This document shows, one piece after another, positions 8,883 to 17,540 of a DNA stretch of 64,000 nt (position 1 is its first letter; each line of letters starts with the position of its first letter). The DNA is from Propionibacterium sp. oral taxon 192 str. F0372. Its GTDB lineage: Bacteria; Actinomycetota; Actinomycetes; Propionibacteriales; Propionibacteriaceae. Where the stretch lies: positions 1,438,599 through 1,502,598 of the forward strand of contig NZ_KE340297.1 of NCBI RefSeq assembly GCF_000413315.1, read 5' to 3'. A program made the position numbers and the translations under genes. The notes below the pieces were generated by a model. That model saw nothing but the letters and a program-made list of their open reading frames with translations. It was not told the origin of the DNA and did no database searches.

Positions 8883-10439
8883 ATGAGACGTCGTTCATTC
8901 TTGCTGGCCACCCTGGGTGCTGCAGCAGCTGCTACCCCTGTTCTGAGTGCTTGTGGCCCATCGGGCTCGCAGGGACGTGGCGACCCGGGTGAGAAGCCTG
9001 CCAATGCCGAGGGCTTCGACGATGTGACAATGATCCCGGTGGAATTCGGGGAGTACTTCACCTCTATGAGTGTCAGTAATTTTAATGACACGATGGTTGC
9101 AGGTTACTTCGATTTTACAGACGATACACCAATGATTCCAGCATATTGCAGTGTGCTGGCCAATGAGGCGCGGGTGCTCACTCTTGATCTTGCTTCCGGC
9201 GAATTTAGTACCCATCTGTTGGATCAGGGATTACGTACCACCGCGGGAGCGGAATTTGATGTCCCCGTCCTCAATGTCGCGAAGGGGGAGGGCTGCTCGG
9301 CCACGTCGATGGTCGTCGATGATGAATACGGCTATGCCGTGTTCCATTACGCTACTGGAAACCAAGGCTCCTCTCGGGGGGAACTGCGGGTCGAAGCGGT
9401 TAAGATCAAACTCTCCGATGGGAGCATTGCTGCCCGCAAGATGCTGTTCACCTATGACTCGAGCAGTCAGAAGACGCCGGACGTCCCCAGCGAATTAATC
9501 ATCCCGTTCGACGGTGAGCATATCATCGCAAAATCGTCGACTTCCAAGCCGGATGATTGGCCATACTTCTCCAGATCGAGTGACCCCGGAAAATTCTATC
9601 GGTACACCGCGTTCACCAAGGATTTTGAAAAAGTTTCCGAGTTCGTCTCGACCGGCGAGAAATATGTCGGTGATTGGGTATTTCAGAGCGTCGAGATTGA
9701 CATGCGCGACGGAAATTTTCCCAAGGTAGAGAATCAGTTGCTCTCTCTCGTGGGTGGTACCAAGAAGGTTTTCGAGTCCTCCAAGCAAGAGCCCATTTGC
9801 GGTTTCGGAGACCAGGTGTACGTTGCTGAGCTCGAGAAAAATGGTTCTTCGGGGGCATCCAGTGCAAAAGCGATGAACCTTGTTGATCTGAAGACCGGCA
9901 CCTCAACTCCGCTGGATATCTCCATTGAAAGTGCTGGGGGTTTTGAAGGAGAGATCACTAAAGTCTCCGGAAACTACGCGATGTTCACTGCGAACGGATA
10001 TTTCCTCGTATTCGAGAAGAACGATCCTGTGACGCCTGTCCTGCAGTGGGATAAGGGTGCGGGCAAGAAGAAGCTGTACGGCGCCGATGTTTTCGGAGGT
10101 GTCCTCTATGCGGATTTCCTGGATGACAACCTCATGTTGATCGACGCGGCAACCGGCGAGGATATCACCGCTCAGCCAGCGTCGGACTTGGGTCAGTTCG
10201 ATGTGCGGCATTTCGGCATCATCGAGAGGTCCAAGCTGCGGGTAGCGACGAAGTGGGACAGACCCAGGTCGGGCAAGAAGGCTGGCGGCTCATCCTCTTC
10301 GGCCAGCCCGAAACCGTCGTCTGCTTCGCCTACGCCGAGCAGCTCGGCGAGTTCGTCAATGAGCCCTGGTGCCGAGAGCTCGTCGTCTGCTTCGTCGTCG
10401 GCCAAGACGCCGTCGGCGACCTCCTCCAGTTCGCGCTGA
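8883..10439 (+). CDS. Predicted lipoprotein with Ser/Pro-rich C-terminal tail
   Basis: 518 aa. The N-terminus R-R-R-S-F-L-L with lipobox L-S-A-C (Cys24) suggests a Tat- or Sec-exported lipoprotein. The middle is rich in short beta-strand-like segments with repeated Gly/Asp turns, suggesting a beta-propeller; this is inference. The last 50 or so residues are almost only Ser, Pro, Ala and Thr, as in wall-spanning or glycosylated tails. AAAGGA precedes the ATG. A-T-ending codons are more common in residues 50-330 than in neighbouring genes, suggesting different ancestry. A strong hairpin follows. Function unknown. Confidence 0.75.
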   Translation: MRRRSFLLATLGAAAAATPVLSACGPSGSQGRGDPGEKPANAEGFDDVTMIPVEFGEYFTSMSVSNFNDTMVAGYFDFTDDTPMIPAYCSVLANEARVLTLDLASGEFSTHLLDQGLRTTAGAEFDVPVLNVAKGEGCSATSMVVDDEYGYAVFHYATGNQGSSRGELRVEAVKIKLSDGSIAARKMLFTYDSSSQKTPDVPSELIIPFDGEHIIAKSSTSKPDDWPYFSRSSDPGKFYRYTAFTKDFEKVSEFVSTGEKYVGDWVFQSVEIDMRDGNFPKVENQLLSLVGGTKKVFESSKQEPICGFGDQVYVAELEKNGSSGASSAKAMNLVDLKTGTSTPLDISIESAGGFEGEITKVSGNYAMFTANGYFLVFEKNDPVTPVLQWDKGAGKKKLYGADVFGGVLYADFLDDNLMLIDAATGEDITAQPASDLGQFDVRHFGIIERSKLRVATKWDRPRSGKKAGGSSSSASPKPSSASPTPSSSASSSMSPGAESSSSASSSAKTPSATSSSSR

Positions 10440-10496
10440 TCCTTGCGACGCCGGTCGCTTCGGTGACACCCGACGGTTGTCGTGAATTTTGTTTCG

Positions 10497-10532
10497 CTGT
10501 GGCGGTCCTCCTGCCCGGGAGGGTCGCCACAG
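10497..10532 (+). terminator. Hairpin terminator after the lipoprotein gene
   Basis: CTGTGGCG (10497-10504) pairs with CGCCACAG (10525-10532), and the inner CCTCC/GGAGG adds a second helix. It is 57 bp after the stop codon. No U-tract follows. Confidence 0.6.
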
Positions 10533-10645
10533 TGGCGTTGAACCGTCTCGTCATCTTCTTGGAGAAGACCTGCTCGGTTCACGAGATGAACGAGACGACG
10601 CCCGGCCTGTCGGTGAGGTGGGCCGCCACCATCTAGAATCGGTGC

Positions 10646-10744
10646 GTGGCCCAGTTCATCGTCATCGCCTTAGTCGTAGGATCCATTGCCATCGGAGGAT
10701 TCGCGGCATGGGAACTGGTGCGCATCCTTCGCTCCGACCGCTGA
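10646..10744 (+). CDS. 32-aa single-pass membrane peptide
   Basis: A GTG at 10646 opens 32 codons. The peptide starts M-A-Q-F-I-V-I-A-L-V-V-G and has one hydrophobic helix of about 18 residues, then a basic end (R-I-L-R-S-D-R). A -10 box TAGAAT (10634-10639) ends 6 nt before the GTG, so the mRNA would start at the start codon. It sits 35 bp upstream of the FABP-like gene and may be its transcriptional leader gene. Small membrane peptides next to this family are plausible but I cannot confirm conservation. Confidence 0.55.
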   Translation: MAQFIVIALVVGSIAIGGFAAWELVRILRSDR

Positions 10745-10779
10745 CCTTGAACATCCGCTGATTCCACATAGGAGTATCC

Positions 10780-11274
10780 ATGGCATTCGAGATCCCCGCG
10801 AACCTCGATCCCTCGCTCATGCCCCTCGCTTGGCTCATTGGCCACTGGGAGGGCCGCGGGCACGGATCGTGGCCCGGGGCTGATGATTTCGAATTCGGCC
10901 AGCAGATGGACTTCCACAACAACACCGGCCCCTATCTGCACTACATCCTGCAGACCTTCACCTTGGATGACGAGGGCAATCCGCAGGCTCCGTTGTTCAC
11001 CGAGACCGGCTATTGGCGTGGCACCGGTAGTGGCGTCGAGCTGGTTATCGCAAATCCCGGGGGCTGGGCCGAGATCTGGGCCGGTGAGGCATCTGGCGGA
11101 AAGATTGAGCTGACCACCGATGTCGTCGCGCGCACCACCACCGCAGAGCTGGAGTACACCGGCGGTCACCGGCTCTACGGCAATGTTGAATCCGACCTGA
11201 TGTGGGCCTTCGACAGGGCGAGTGCCGACGTCGAGATGCAACCTTATCTGTGGGGGCGGCTCAAGCGTGTCTGA
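10780..11274 (+). CDS. FABP-like (nitrobindin/DUF1794) heme-binding-type protein
   Basis: 164 aa, the usual length for the family. The start 'LDPSLMPLAWLIGHWEGRGHG' and later 'FTETGYWR' match actinobacterial FABP-like proteins that adopt a 10-stranded barrel related to nitrobindin. Members can bind ferric heme and handle nitric oxide or peroxynitrite. A Gly-x-Trp-x-Gly pattern of the lipocalin/nitrobindin entrance (G-H-W-E-G) is present. It overlaps ygfZ by 8 bp, and this pairing (FABP-like with YgfZ) is common in actinobacteria. Confidence 0.85.
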   Translation: MAFEIPANLDPSLMPLAWLIGHWEGRGHGSWPGADDFEFGQQMDFHNNTGPYLHYILQTFTLDDEGNPQAPLFTETGYWRGTGSGVELVIANPGGWAEIWAGEASGGKIELTTDVVARTTTAELEYTGGHRLYGNVESDLMWAFDRASADVEMQPYLWGRLKRV

Positions 11275-12211
11275 GCCGATGTCCGCCGACGTTGTCCGGG
11301 TGTCGGAGGGCCCGGATGCAGGGATGATCCTGCATACTGGGGACCCTTTCGGCGAGCAGCGGGCCATGAGCACCGGCAATGGGGTGCTGCATCTGGGATC
11401 CCGCGAGGTGTTCACCGTTACCGGTCCCGACCGGCTGACCTGGCTGCACTCCCTGAGTTCCCAGGATCTTGCCGGGCTGCGGCCCGGGATGGGCGTGGAC
11501 GCGCTGGTGCTGTCGCCCAACGGCCATGTGGAGCACGGGTTCGTCGTGGTCGACGACGGGGAGCGCTGCTGGTGCTGGACCGAGCCCGGAGCGCGAGAGG
11601 GCCTTCTCGGTTTCCTGGAGTCGATGAAGTTCTGGACCGATGTCCGCTGCGAGCCCCGAGACGATCTGACGGTGTGGTGGATCGGGAACCGGGAGCAGGC
11701 CCCCGAGGCAGTCGCCATCGCGCAGACCCCGATCGGTGACGGTCGGCTCATGGTGCTGCCGGGTGACGTGCCGGTGAGCGGTCGCCTCGTGGGGCAATGG
11801 GCCCATGAGGCGCTGCGGGTGGTGGCTGGGGTACCGAGAATCGGGGCCGACACCGACGCCCGCACTCTCCCCAACGAGATCGGACTCCATGGAACAGCTC
11901 TTGACAAGGGATGTTATCGCGGTCAGGAGACGGTTGCCCGAGTGCACAATCTCGGCCGCCCCCCACGTCGGCTGGTGCGCCTGCTGTTCGACGGCGACCT
12001 GCCCGCAGCGGGTGCCGCCATCATGCATGGTGACAAACAGGTGGGGGTGCTCACTTCCCCGGTGCAGCACTATGAACTCGGGCCGGTGGGGCTCAGCCTG
12101 GTCAAGCGCTCGGTCCCGGTGGACGCCACCTTGGTGGTTTCGGGCATTGCAGCCGCCCAGGAAGCGATCGTTGACCCCGGAATTGGTGAACATTTCCGTC
12201 CCCAGCTGTGA
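11267..12211 (+). CDS. ygfZ: Folate-binding YgfZ-family protein
   Basis: YgfZ binds tetrahydrofolate and supports iron-sulfur cluster proteins. The family signature K-G-C-Y-x-G-Q-E is present as KGCYRGQE with Cys216. The N-terminal 'GPDRLTWLHSLSSQDLAGLRPGMG' matches GcvT-like folds. The GTG at 11267 overlaps the upstream stop and is the most likely start; in-frame codons further up lie inside the FABP gene. Length 314 aa is normal. Confidence 0.9.
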   Translation: MSEPMSADVVRVSEGPDAGMILHTGDPFGEQRAMSTGNGVLHLGSREVFTVTGPDRLTWLHSLSSQDLAGLRPGMGVDALVLSPNGHVEHGFVVVDDGERCWCWTEPGAREGLLGFLESMKFWTDVRCEPRDDLTVWWIGNREQAPEAVAIAQTPIGDGRLMVLPGDVPVSGRLVGQWAHEALRVVAGVPRIGADTDARTLPNEIGLHGTALDKGCYRGQETVARVHNLGRPPRRLVRLLFDGDLPAAGAAIMHGDKQVGVLTSPVQHYELGPVGLSLVKRSVPVDATLVVSGIAAAQEAIVDPGIGEHFRPQL

Positions 12212-12300
12212 ATCCTGATCCGCTGGCAATGTGACCGACGGGTGCCCGACTGCGTGTGGTGGGGTGTCACGTTGACTATGGCGATTAGGCCACGGTAAGC

Positions 12301-12345
12301 AGAGAAAGGCCTCTGGCCCCGGGGAATCAGGGTCTGGCTTTCTCT
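12301..12345. terminator. Bidirectional terminator-like inverted repeat
   Basis: AGAGAAAGGCC at 12301 pairs with GGCTTTCTCT at 12336-12345 with one bulged base. It lies between convergent ygfZ and the small Cys-rich gene, and overlaps the latter's last codons. The pyrimidine-rich plus-strand arm acts like a U-tract. Confidence 0.45.
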
Positions 12346-12521
12346 ACCAGGACAGCTTCGGCGATCTGTCCGTCGGCATTCGCCGGTGTCCATGGTTGGG
12401 TCCGCAGCCACTCGGAGCCGCAGCCCTCGCAGCGAAACAGCCGGTTCTGGTCTCGCCACTGCTCGGTGGCCCGCCAGTCGCACTTTCCTTGACATGGGTT
12501 GCGTACCAGGAAATTAGTCAT
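12327..12521 (-). CDS. 64-aa Cys-rich (zinc-ribbon-like) protein
   Basis: Small soluble protein with C-x3-C near residue 10 (N-P-C-Q-G-K-C) and C-x2-C in 'FRCEGCGSEW', a plausible four-Cys zinc site. No further domain. The ATG at 12521 gives the complete Cys set. It is 54 bp downstream of typA on the same strand and may be read from it. Function unknown. Confidence 0.6.
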   Translation of the reverse strand: MTNFLVRNPCQGKCDWRATEQWRDQNRLFRCEGCGSEWLRTQPWTPANADGQIAEAVLVEKARP

Positions 12522-12575
12522 GCACCTAGCTTTGCAGTCTATGGCTTCTCTTAAGAAGTGCCCGCACTGCGGCGG

Positions 12576-14444
12576 CTACTTTTTCGCGGTCTTCGCGCGG
12601 TTGCGGGCCTTCGCCCGGTCGGTTGCGGCCAGGGCCACCTTGCGCACCCGCACCACGTCCGGGGTGATTTCCAGGCACTCGTCGGCCGCGCAGTATTCCA
12701 AGGATTGCTCCAGGCTCATGCGACGTGGTGGAATGAGCCGCTCCAGTTCATCGGCGGTGGAGGATCGCACATTGGTGAGGTGCTTTTCCTTGGTGGGGTT
12801 GACGTCCATGTCGTCGGGCCGGGAGTTCTCGCCGACGACCATGCCCTCGTAGGTGTCGTCGCCGGGGGAGACGAATAACACTCCGCGCTCCTGCAAGTTG
12901 AACAGGGCGTAGGAGGAGACGGTTCCTTGGCGGTCGGCGACCATCGAGCCGGTGGTGCGGTTGCGCATCTCGCCGACCCACGGGGTGTATCCCTCGAAGA
13001 CGTGGTTCATGATGCCGGTTCCTCTGGTAGCGGTGAGGAACTCGGTGCGGAAGCCGATCAGCCCACGTGAGGGGATCACATACTCCATCCGCACCCAGCC
13101 GGTGCCGTGGTTGCTCATCTGCTGCATCATGCCCTTGCGGGCACCCATCAGTTCGGTGACGGTACCCAGGTGTTCCTCGGGCACGTCGATGGTGAGGTAT
13201 TCGGTGGGTTCGCAGGTCTTTCCATCGATTTGCCTGGTGACCACCTCGGGCTTGCCGATGGTCAACTCGAAGGATTCCCGACGCATCATCTCCACCAGAA
13301 CCGCCAGTTGCAGTTCGCCACGGCCTTGTACCTCCCAGGTGTCCGGGCGGTCGGTGGGCAGCACCTTGATCGACACGTTGCCGATCAGTTCCTGGTCCAA
13401 CCGGTTCTTCACCAGGCGTGCGGTGAGATTCTTGCCGCTGCGCCCGGCCAGCGGGGAGGTGTTGATGCCGATGGTCATTGAGATCGACGGCTCGTCGACG
13501 TGGATGAGTGGTAGCGGCTTCGGATCCGCCGGATCGCAGAGGGTCTCGCCGATGGTGATCTCCGGAATGCCGGCGACGGCGATGATGTCACCGGGCCCGG
13601 CGGTCTCCACCTGCTCGCGCTCCAGAGCGCGGGTCATCAGCAGCTCGGAGAGCTTCACAGTGGTCACCGATCCGTCACGACGGCACCAAGCCACCTGCTG
13701 ACCACGCTTGATGTTGCCCTCGACGATCCGGCACAGCGCCAGGCGTCCCAGATAGGGGGAGGAGTCGAGGTTTGTGACGTGGGCTTGCAGCGGTGCACCC
13801 TGCGTATAGGTGGGGGCCGGGATATAGTCGCGGATGGTCTCGAACAGCGGCTCAAGGTCGTCATGATCGGGCAATTTGCCGTCCTCGGGCTGGTTCACCG
13901 ATGCGCGCCCGGCCTTGGCCGACGCGTAGATCACCGGGAATTCCAAGGCGTCAGCGTCTTCGTCGTCGATGAGGTCCAAGAACAGTTCGTAGCTCTCGTC
14001 GACGACCTCCCCGATGCGAGCATCTGCGCGATCCACCTTGTTGATCACCAGGATGATTGGCAACTTCTTGGTCAGGGCCTTGCGCAGCACGAAACGGGTC
14101 TGAGGTAGCGGTCCCTCCGATGCATCGACCAGCAACACCACCCCGTCAACCATCTCCAAGCCGCGCTCCACCTCGCCACCGAAATCGGCGTGACCAGGTG
14201 TATCAATGATATTGATGAGCAAATCCTGGCCATCGGCCATGGTGTGGTGCACCGCGGTGTTCTTGGCGAGGATGGTGATGCCCTTCTCTCGCTCCAAGTC
14301 CATCGAATCCATCACCCGGCTGTCGACGTCGGCTCCCTCGCGGAAGGCACCGGACTGCCACAGCATCGCATCCACGAGGGTGGTCTTCCCATGATCGACG
14401 TGGGCGATGATCGCTACGTTGCGCAGGCCGGAACGTTCAGACAT
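12576..14444 (-). CDS. typA: Translational GTPase TypA/BipA
   Basis: Ribosome-associated GTPase of the EF-G family acting in 50S assembly and stress or cold adaptation. 622 aa. G1 'AHVDHGKTT' near residue 14, G3 'DTPGHADFGGEV', G4 'NKVD' and the C-terminal TypA domain ('SRGLIGFRTEFLTATRGTGIMNH') are complete. A -10 TAGAAT box on the minus strand lies about 50 bp before the ATG. The Lys-rich C-terminal end is usual for actinobacterial TypA. Confidence 0.97.
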   Translation of the reverse strand: MSERSGLRNVAIIAHVDHGKTTLVDAMLWQSGAFREGADVDSRVMDSMDLEREKGITILAKNTAVHHTMADGQDLLINIIDTPGHADFGGEVERGLEMVDGVVLLVDASEGPLPQTRFVLRKALTKKLPIILVINKVDRADARIGEVVDESYELFLDLIDDEDADALEFPVIYASAKAGRASVNQPEDGKLPDHDDLEPLFETIRDYIPAPTYTQGAPLQAHVTNLDSSPYLGRLALCRIVEGNIKRGQQVAWCRRDGSVTTVKLSELLMTRALEREQVETAGPGDIIAVAGIPEITIGETLCDPADPKPLPLIHVDEPSISMTIGINTSPLAGRSGKNLTARLVKNRLDQELIGNVSIKVLPTDRPDTWEVQGRGELQLAVLVEMMRRESFELTIGKPEVVTRQIDGKTCEPTEYLTIDVPEEHLGTVTELMGARKGMMQQMSNHGTGWVRMEYVIPSRGLIGFRTEFLTATRGTGIMNHVFEGYTPWVGEMRNRTTGSMVADRQGTVSSYALFNLQERGVLFVSPGDDTYEGMVVGENSRPDDMDVNPTKEKHLTNVRSSTADELERLIPPRRMSLEQSLEYCAADECLEITPDVVRVRKVALAATDRAKARNRAKTAKK

Positions 14445-14563
14445 GGGACTCCGTCGAGGGTTGGTTGCAGAAGATAGTGATGAACTTCGCCGATTCTAGG
14501 CCGCTTCGGCCACAGACCTGCTTGCCGCAGTCGCGGTGTTGCCGCCGGATTGCGCCCGGGAAA

Positions 14564-14716
14564 TCAAGCGGCCGGTGGGAGGGGAGCGGGTTCGGCGTCG
14601 TGGTTACCGTCGCACCACTGGTCGACGGGCACCGTGGCCTTGACTTCCTCGATATGTCGACCGCATCCGTCCCAGGTCGTCTTGCCGCACACCTCACACG
14701 TGACTGGCTTGCACAT
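14564..14716 (-). CDS. 50-aa Cys-rich zinc-binding-type protein
   Basis: Fifty codons from ATG 14716 to TGA 14564. The product starts M-C-K-P-V-T-C-E-V-C-G-K-T-T-W and later has C-G-R-H and D-Q-W-C-D-G-N-H. I recognise this as a widespread small bacterial family with a Cys/His metal site and no assigned function. Five Cys and two His in 50 residues, and the conserved order, make it a real gene although it is very short. It is upstream of typA on the same strand. Confidence 0.75.
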   Translation of the reverse strand: MCKPVTCEVCGKTTWDGCGRHIEEVKATVPVDQWCDGNHDAEPAPLPPAA

Positions 14717-14810
14717 GGCACTCCCAACTCTCGATGTCATCCATTCTGCCTGAAGCGAGCCTCGGCAACAACTGGTTGAAATATCAACTTATTCCGTGCA
14801 GCATGGTGCC

Positions 14811-15059
14811 GTGAAAGCTTTCGGATTCCTCAGTTTTGGTCATCACGCGGTCGCGGGTCAGCTCGGGCCCGACGCGGGTGAAATGTTGCGCATTGAACTT
14901 GAACTGGCCCAGGCTGCGGACGAGCTTGGCGTCAACGGCGCCTACTTCCGGGTGCATCACTTCGCCCCGCAGGGTGCGGCTGCGATGCCTTTGCTCGCTG
15001 CGATCGCCGCGTCGACCAAGTACATCGAAGTCGGCACCGGGGTGATCGACATGCGTTAG
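14811..15059 (+). pseudogene. LLM-class flavin-dependent oxidoreductase, 5' part, split by the mobile element
   Basis: The first 82 codons of a luciferase-like monooxygenase: M-K-A-F-G-F-L-S-F-G-H-H at the start and 'YIEVGTGVIDMR' at the break. GTG 14811 is preferred to GTG 14796 because the family begins M-K-x-F-G-F. The reading frame hits TAG four bases after the 8-bp core because the element follows. The rest of the gene resumes at 23692. Joining 14811-15055 to 23700-24522 gives 1068 nt, exactly 356 codons including stop. As it stands the enzyme is inactive unless the element excises. Confidence 0.9.
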
Positions 15060-15066
15060 CGCATGT
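15048..15066 (+). other. attL: 8-bp core within an inverted repeat
   Basis: The core GACATGCG (15048-15055) is repeated at 23692-23699. The core continues into the element as ACATGCG-TTAG-CGCATGT (15049-15066), a perfect 7-bp inverted repeat. The serine integrase gene starts 37 bp further on, as expected for attL. Confidence 0.8.
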
Positions 15067-15102
15067 AGCGGTTGCAACACCCGTTCACGTAAGCTTGGTT
15101 GC

Positions 15103-16539
15103 ATGGTCGAACTGGTATCGCTGAGGAAGACGAACGAGGTTGCGGCGTACGTCCGCGCCTCGATGGACCGCAAGGGCGACCGATGGACCGTCGAGACCCA
15201 GCTGAGAAAGATCAGGGCGCTGGCCGAGGCCAAGGACTGGAAGGTCGTCGAGGTCTACGACGACAACGCGGTGTCCGCGACGAAGAAGCGCCGTGCTGGC
15301 ACTCGGTGGGCCGAGATGCTGGAGGACGCCCGTGCGGGCAAGTTCTCGATGGTGGTCGCCGTGGACATGGACCGGCTCCTGCGTAGCACGAAGGACCTGA
15401 ACACACTGATCGATCTCGGCCTGCGTGTCGTCACCGTTGACGGCGAGATCGACCTCTCGACGGCGGACGGGGAGTTCCGGGCGACGATGCTCGCCGCTCT
15501 CGCCCGGTTCGAGGCACGACGCAAGGCCGAGCGACAAATCAGGTCGAACGAGCGCCGACGCGCCGAGGGCATCCCCACGTCCGCCTGGAAGGCGTTCGGC
15601 TGGACGAGGGACGGCGAGTTGATCGAGGAGGAGGCCGCCGCCGTACGGCGGGCCTTCGATGCGTTCCTCGGCGAGCCGTCCCTGTCGATCCGGCGAATCC
15701 GCGAGGACCTGAACAGCGCCGGTCACTTCACCGCGCGTGGGTCGGAGTTCTCCGTCGATGCTGTGCGCTACCTGCTCGCGAACCCGCTTTACTGTGGCTA
15801 CATCAAGCACTACGCGTCGGGCGAGCTGTACCCGGTTCAGGGCGAGGCGTTCCCGCCCATCGTCGGCGAGCAGACGTGGCGGGCCGCGGTGGCGAAGCTG
15901 GAGGACAACGTGCGGAGGTCGGCGAGGCAGGGGAACCAGCCGAAGTATCTCCTGTCCACGATCGGGCTGTGCGGGAAGTGCGGCGCGACGCTCGTCTCGG
16001 GGACGAACAACCGCAAGCAGCCGACGTACCGCTGCGGCGAGCAGTTCCATCTCACCCGCCAGCGCGAGCCCGTCGATGCGATGGTCACCGAGGCGGTGCT
16101 CACGCGTCTGTCCTCGGTGGACGTGCACGACCTCGTGATGCCACAGGAGGACGATGGGCCGGATCGCGAGGAGCTGCTGACGGAGCGGAACGCCCTGGTC
16201 GATCGGGTGAAGGAGCTGAGCCCGCTGCTGCGCGACATCCATCAGCCGGTCCTGGAGATAACGGCAGCGATCAACGACGTGAAGGCCCGCATCGACGAGA
16301 TCGACGCGGAGCTGCTCGACCGTTCGGTGTCGGCGGCGGCGAAGCTGCTCGCGGACGTCGAGGAGCCGGTCGGCACCGCGGAGCGCCGCGAGGTGGTCGA
16401 GGCGAAGTGGAAGGTGTTGGACGTGGACCGCCGCCGGATGCTCGTGGACGAGCTGGTGACGGTGACCATCGAGCCCATCACGCCCGGTCACGTGAAATTC
16501 GACCCCGACCTGATTCGGATAGAGCCGCGTCGCGACTGA
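15103..16539 (+). CDS. Large serine recombinase (integrase)
   Basis: 478 aa. Resolvase-type catalytic domain at 10-150 with Tyr16-x-Arg18-x-Ser20 (Ser20 is the nucleophile) and 'VVAVDMDRLLRSTKDL'. Then a recombinase domain (about 160-270) and a zinc ribbon: Cys290, Cys293, Cys311 and probably His316. A coiled coil lies at about 350-420. Serine integrases cut a short core with a 2-bp overhang and insert the circle into attB. Position right beside attL supports its role here. Length is at the short end for the family but all parts are present. Confidence 0.95.
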   Translation: MVELVSLRKTNEVAAYVRASMDRKGDRWTVETQLRKIRALAEAKDWKVVEVYDDNAVSATKKRRAGTRWAEMLEDARAGKFSMVVAVDMDRLLRSTKDLNTLIDLGLRVVTVDGEIDLSTADGEFRATMLAALARFEARRKAERQIRSNERRRAEGIPTSAWKAFGWTRDGELIEEEAAAVRRAFDAFLGEPSLSIRRIREDLNSAGHFTARGSEFSVDAVRYLLANPLYCGYIKHYASGELYPVQGEAFPPIVGEQTWRAAVAKLEDNVRRSARQGNQPKYLLSTIGLCGKCGATLVSGTNNRKQPTYRCGEQFHLTRQREPVDAMVTEAVLTRLSSVDVHDLVMPQEDDGPDREELLTERNALVDRVKELSPLLRDIHQPVLEITAAINDVKARIDEIDAELLDRSVSAAAKLLADVEEPVGTAERREVVEAKWKVLDVDRRRMLVDELVTVTIEPITPGHVKFDPDLIRIEPRRD

Positions 16540-16543
16540 GTCA

Positions 16544-16580
16544 TGAGTCGACTCGTCATTGCAATGGTGAGTCGACTCGT
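16544..16580. repeat. Two direct copies of a 13-bp motif containing a perfect palindrome
   Basis: TGAGTCGACTCGT at 16544-16556 and 16568-16580, 24 bp apart; each holds the palindrome GAGTCGACTC. They lie just after the integrase stop, in the 181-bp gap before the next gene. The two-turn spacing suggests a dimeric regulator or replication/oriT protein. No gene is visible in this gap. Confidence 0.6.
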
Positions 16581-16720
16581 GGGAGACTGGTTGCAGACAA
16601 GAAGATCCCACCGGGGCCGCGACTTAGAAGCGCGGGGTTCTGCTCCCGGATGAGTAGCCGGTCAAACAGCCCAATTACCGTGGCGGGGAACCGGAAGATA
16701 CTCATGTCTGAGGACTTCCG

Positions 16721-16933
16721 ATGTCTGTCGTTATCGACGTTCCCCGCGCATCCGCGCTCGACCGCCCTGGCCTCGATCAGGGCTCCACTCCTTCTCCGCA
16801 GGCAGACGGCCTCGATCCCGTCATCGCCGCCGCTCGTGCTGCTGGTCGTCTGGCCGGTGAACGCCTGGCTCGCACGCCCCTGACCCCGCGACAGCGCGCC
16901 GCGGTCGCCGCCGTGATGGGCGGTGGTCACTGA
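16721..16933 (+). CDS. 70-aa hypothetical element protein
   Basis: Ala/Arg-rich small protein. Its second half ('PVIAAARAAGRLAGERLARTPLTPRQRAAVAAVMGG') is helical and basic. ATG 16721 follows GAGGACTT. Its stop overlaps the start of the HTH gene (TGATG), so the two are translationally coupled. No known family recognised. Confidence 0.55.
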   Translation: MSVVIDVPRASALDRPGLDQGSTPSPQADGLDPVIAAARAAGRLAGERLARTPLTPRQRAAVAAVMGGGH

Positions 16934-17181
16934 TGAGCGCCAACTCCGCCGCCTTCGACCACGTGAACGGCTTCCGCTGGCGACAGGGCGACCCCTCCCT
17001 CGCCGAGTCCGAGGCACGTCTCTACGACCTCGGCGTGCTCCGCTCCGTGCTGGAGGAGTCCGTCGAGATCGCCGTCGCCGACGCCCGCGCCGATGGGGTG
17101 ACCTGGGCGAAGATCGGCGACGCCCTCGGCGTCACGCACCAGGCTGTCATCAAGCGCTACGGCCGGGGCGGTGGTCGCTGA
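16933..17181 (+). CDS. 82-aa helix-turn-helix protein
   Basis: The C-terminal half, 'VTWAKIGDALGVTHQAVIKRYG', is a clear HTH of the sigma-70 region 4/MarR style. The N-terminus is acidic and helical. It lies before rep and after the integrase, and probably regulates element copy number or excision. It overlaps both neighbours by one base (TGATG). Confidence 0.7.
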   Translation: MSANSAAFDHVNGFRWRQGDPSLAESEARLYDLGVLRSVLEESVEIAVADARADGVTWAKIGDALGVTHQAVIKRYGRGGGR

Positions 17182-17540
17182 TGCGCGCCGACGCACGCAA
17201 CCTCAGCACCGCTCCCGCCGACCTGACCCCGCCCGGAGGGCCTGGCCTGGCACCCGCCGAAGGCGGGCTGCCCGTCGTCGTGATGACGGTCCGCAGCCGT
17301 GCTTCGCACTCTAAGAGTTTCGGGAGCCTCATTCGTTCCTACGGGCGCGGCAAGGGCTTGTCGATTGCCGCGTCCTGCAACAACGTGCCTGGTCAGCGGT
17401 CGGTTCCGCCCGCGCTCCGTCGCGTGGCCTCGTGGGATCATTTTGGGTCTCATTTGGGGGTCAATAGGGGGTCATTTAGGCGCCGCACTCTCTCTGAGGC
17501 CCTCCGCGCTGTCCGCGGCGGGGGTGGTCGCCGTGGCTAA
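17181..17540 (+). CDS. Possible 119-aa basic protein overlapping the rep leader
   Basis: ATG 17181 overlaps the HTH stop. The product is rich in Gly, Arg and Ser with no domain. It crosses an AT-rich repeat block (17445-17477) that looks like a regulatory or origin site, and it overlaps the rep start by 8 bp. The coupling favours translation, but composition is poor evidence. It could be a rep leader rather than a functional protein. Confidence 0.35.
   Translation: MRADARNLSTAPADLTPPGGPGLAPAEGGLPVVVMTVRSRASHSKSFGSLIRSYGRGKGLSIAASCNNVPGQRSVPPALRRVASWDHFGSHLGVNRGSFRRRTLSEALRAVRGGGGRRG
17445..17477 (+). repeat. Iteron-like GGGTCATTT repeats upstream of rep
   Basis: GGGTCTCATTT (17445-17455), GGGGGTCAAT (17456-17465) and GGGGGTCATTT (17467-17477) form three imperfect direct repeats at 11-bp spacing. 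They are an AT-rich island in very GC-rich DNA, 55 bp before the rep GTG. Either the replication origin (Rep binding) or an operator would fit. Confidence 0.5.
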
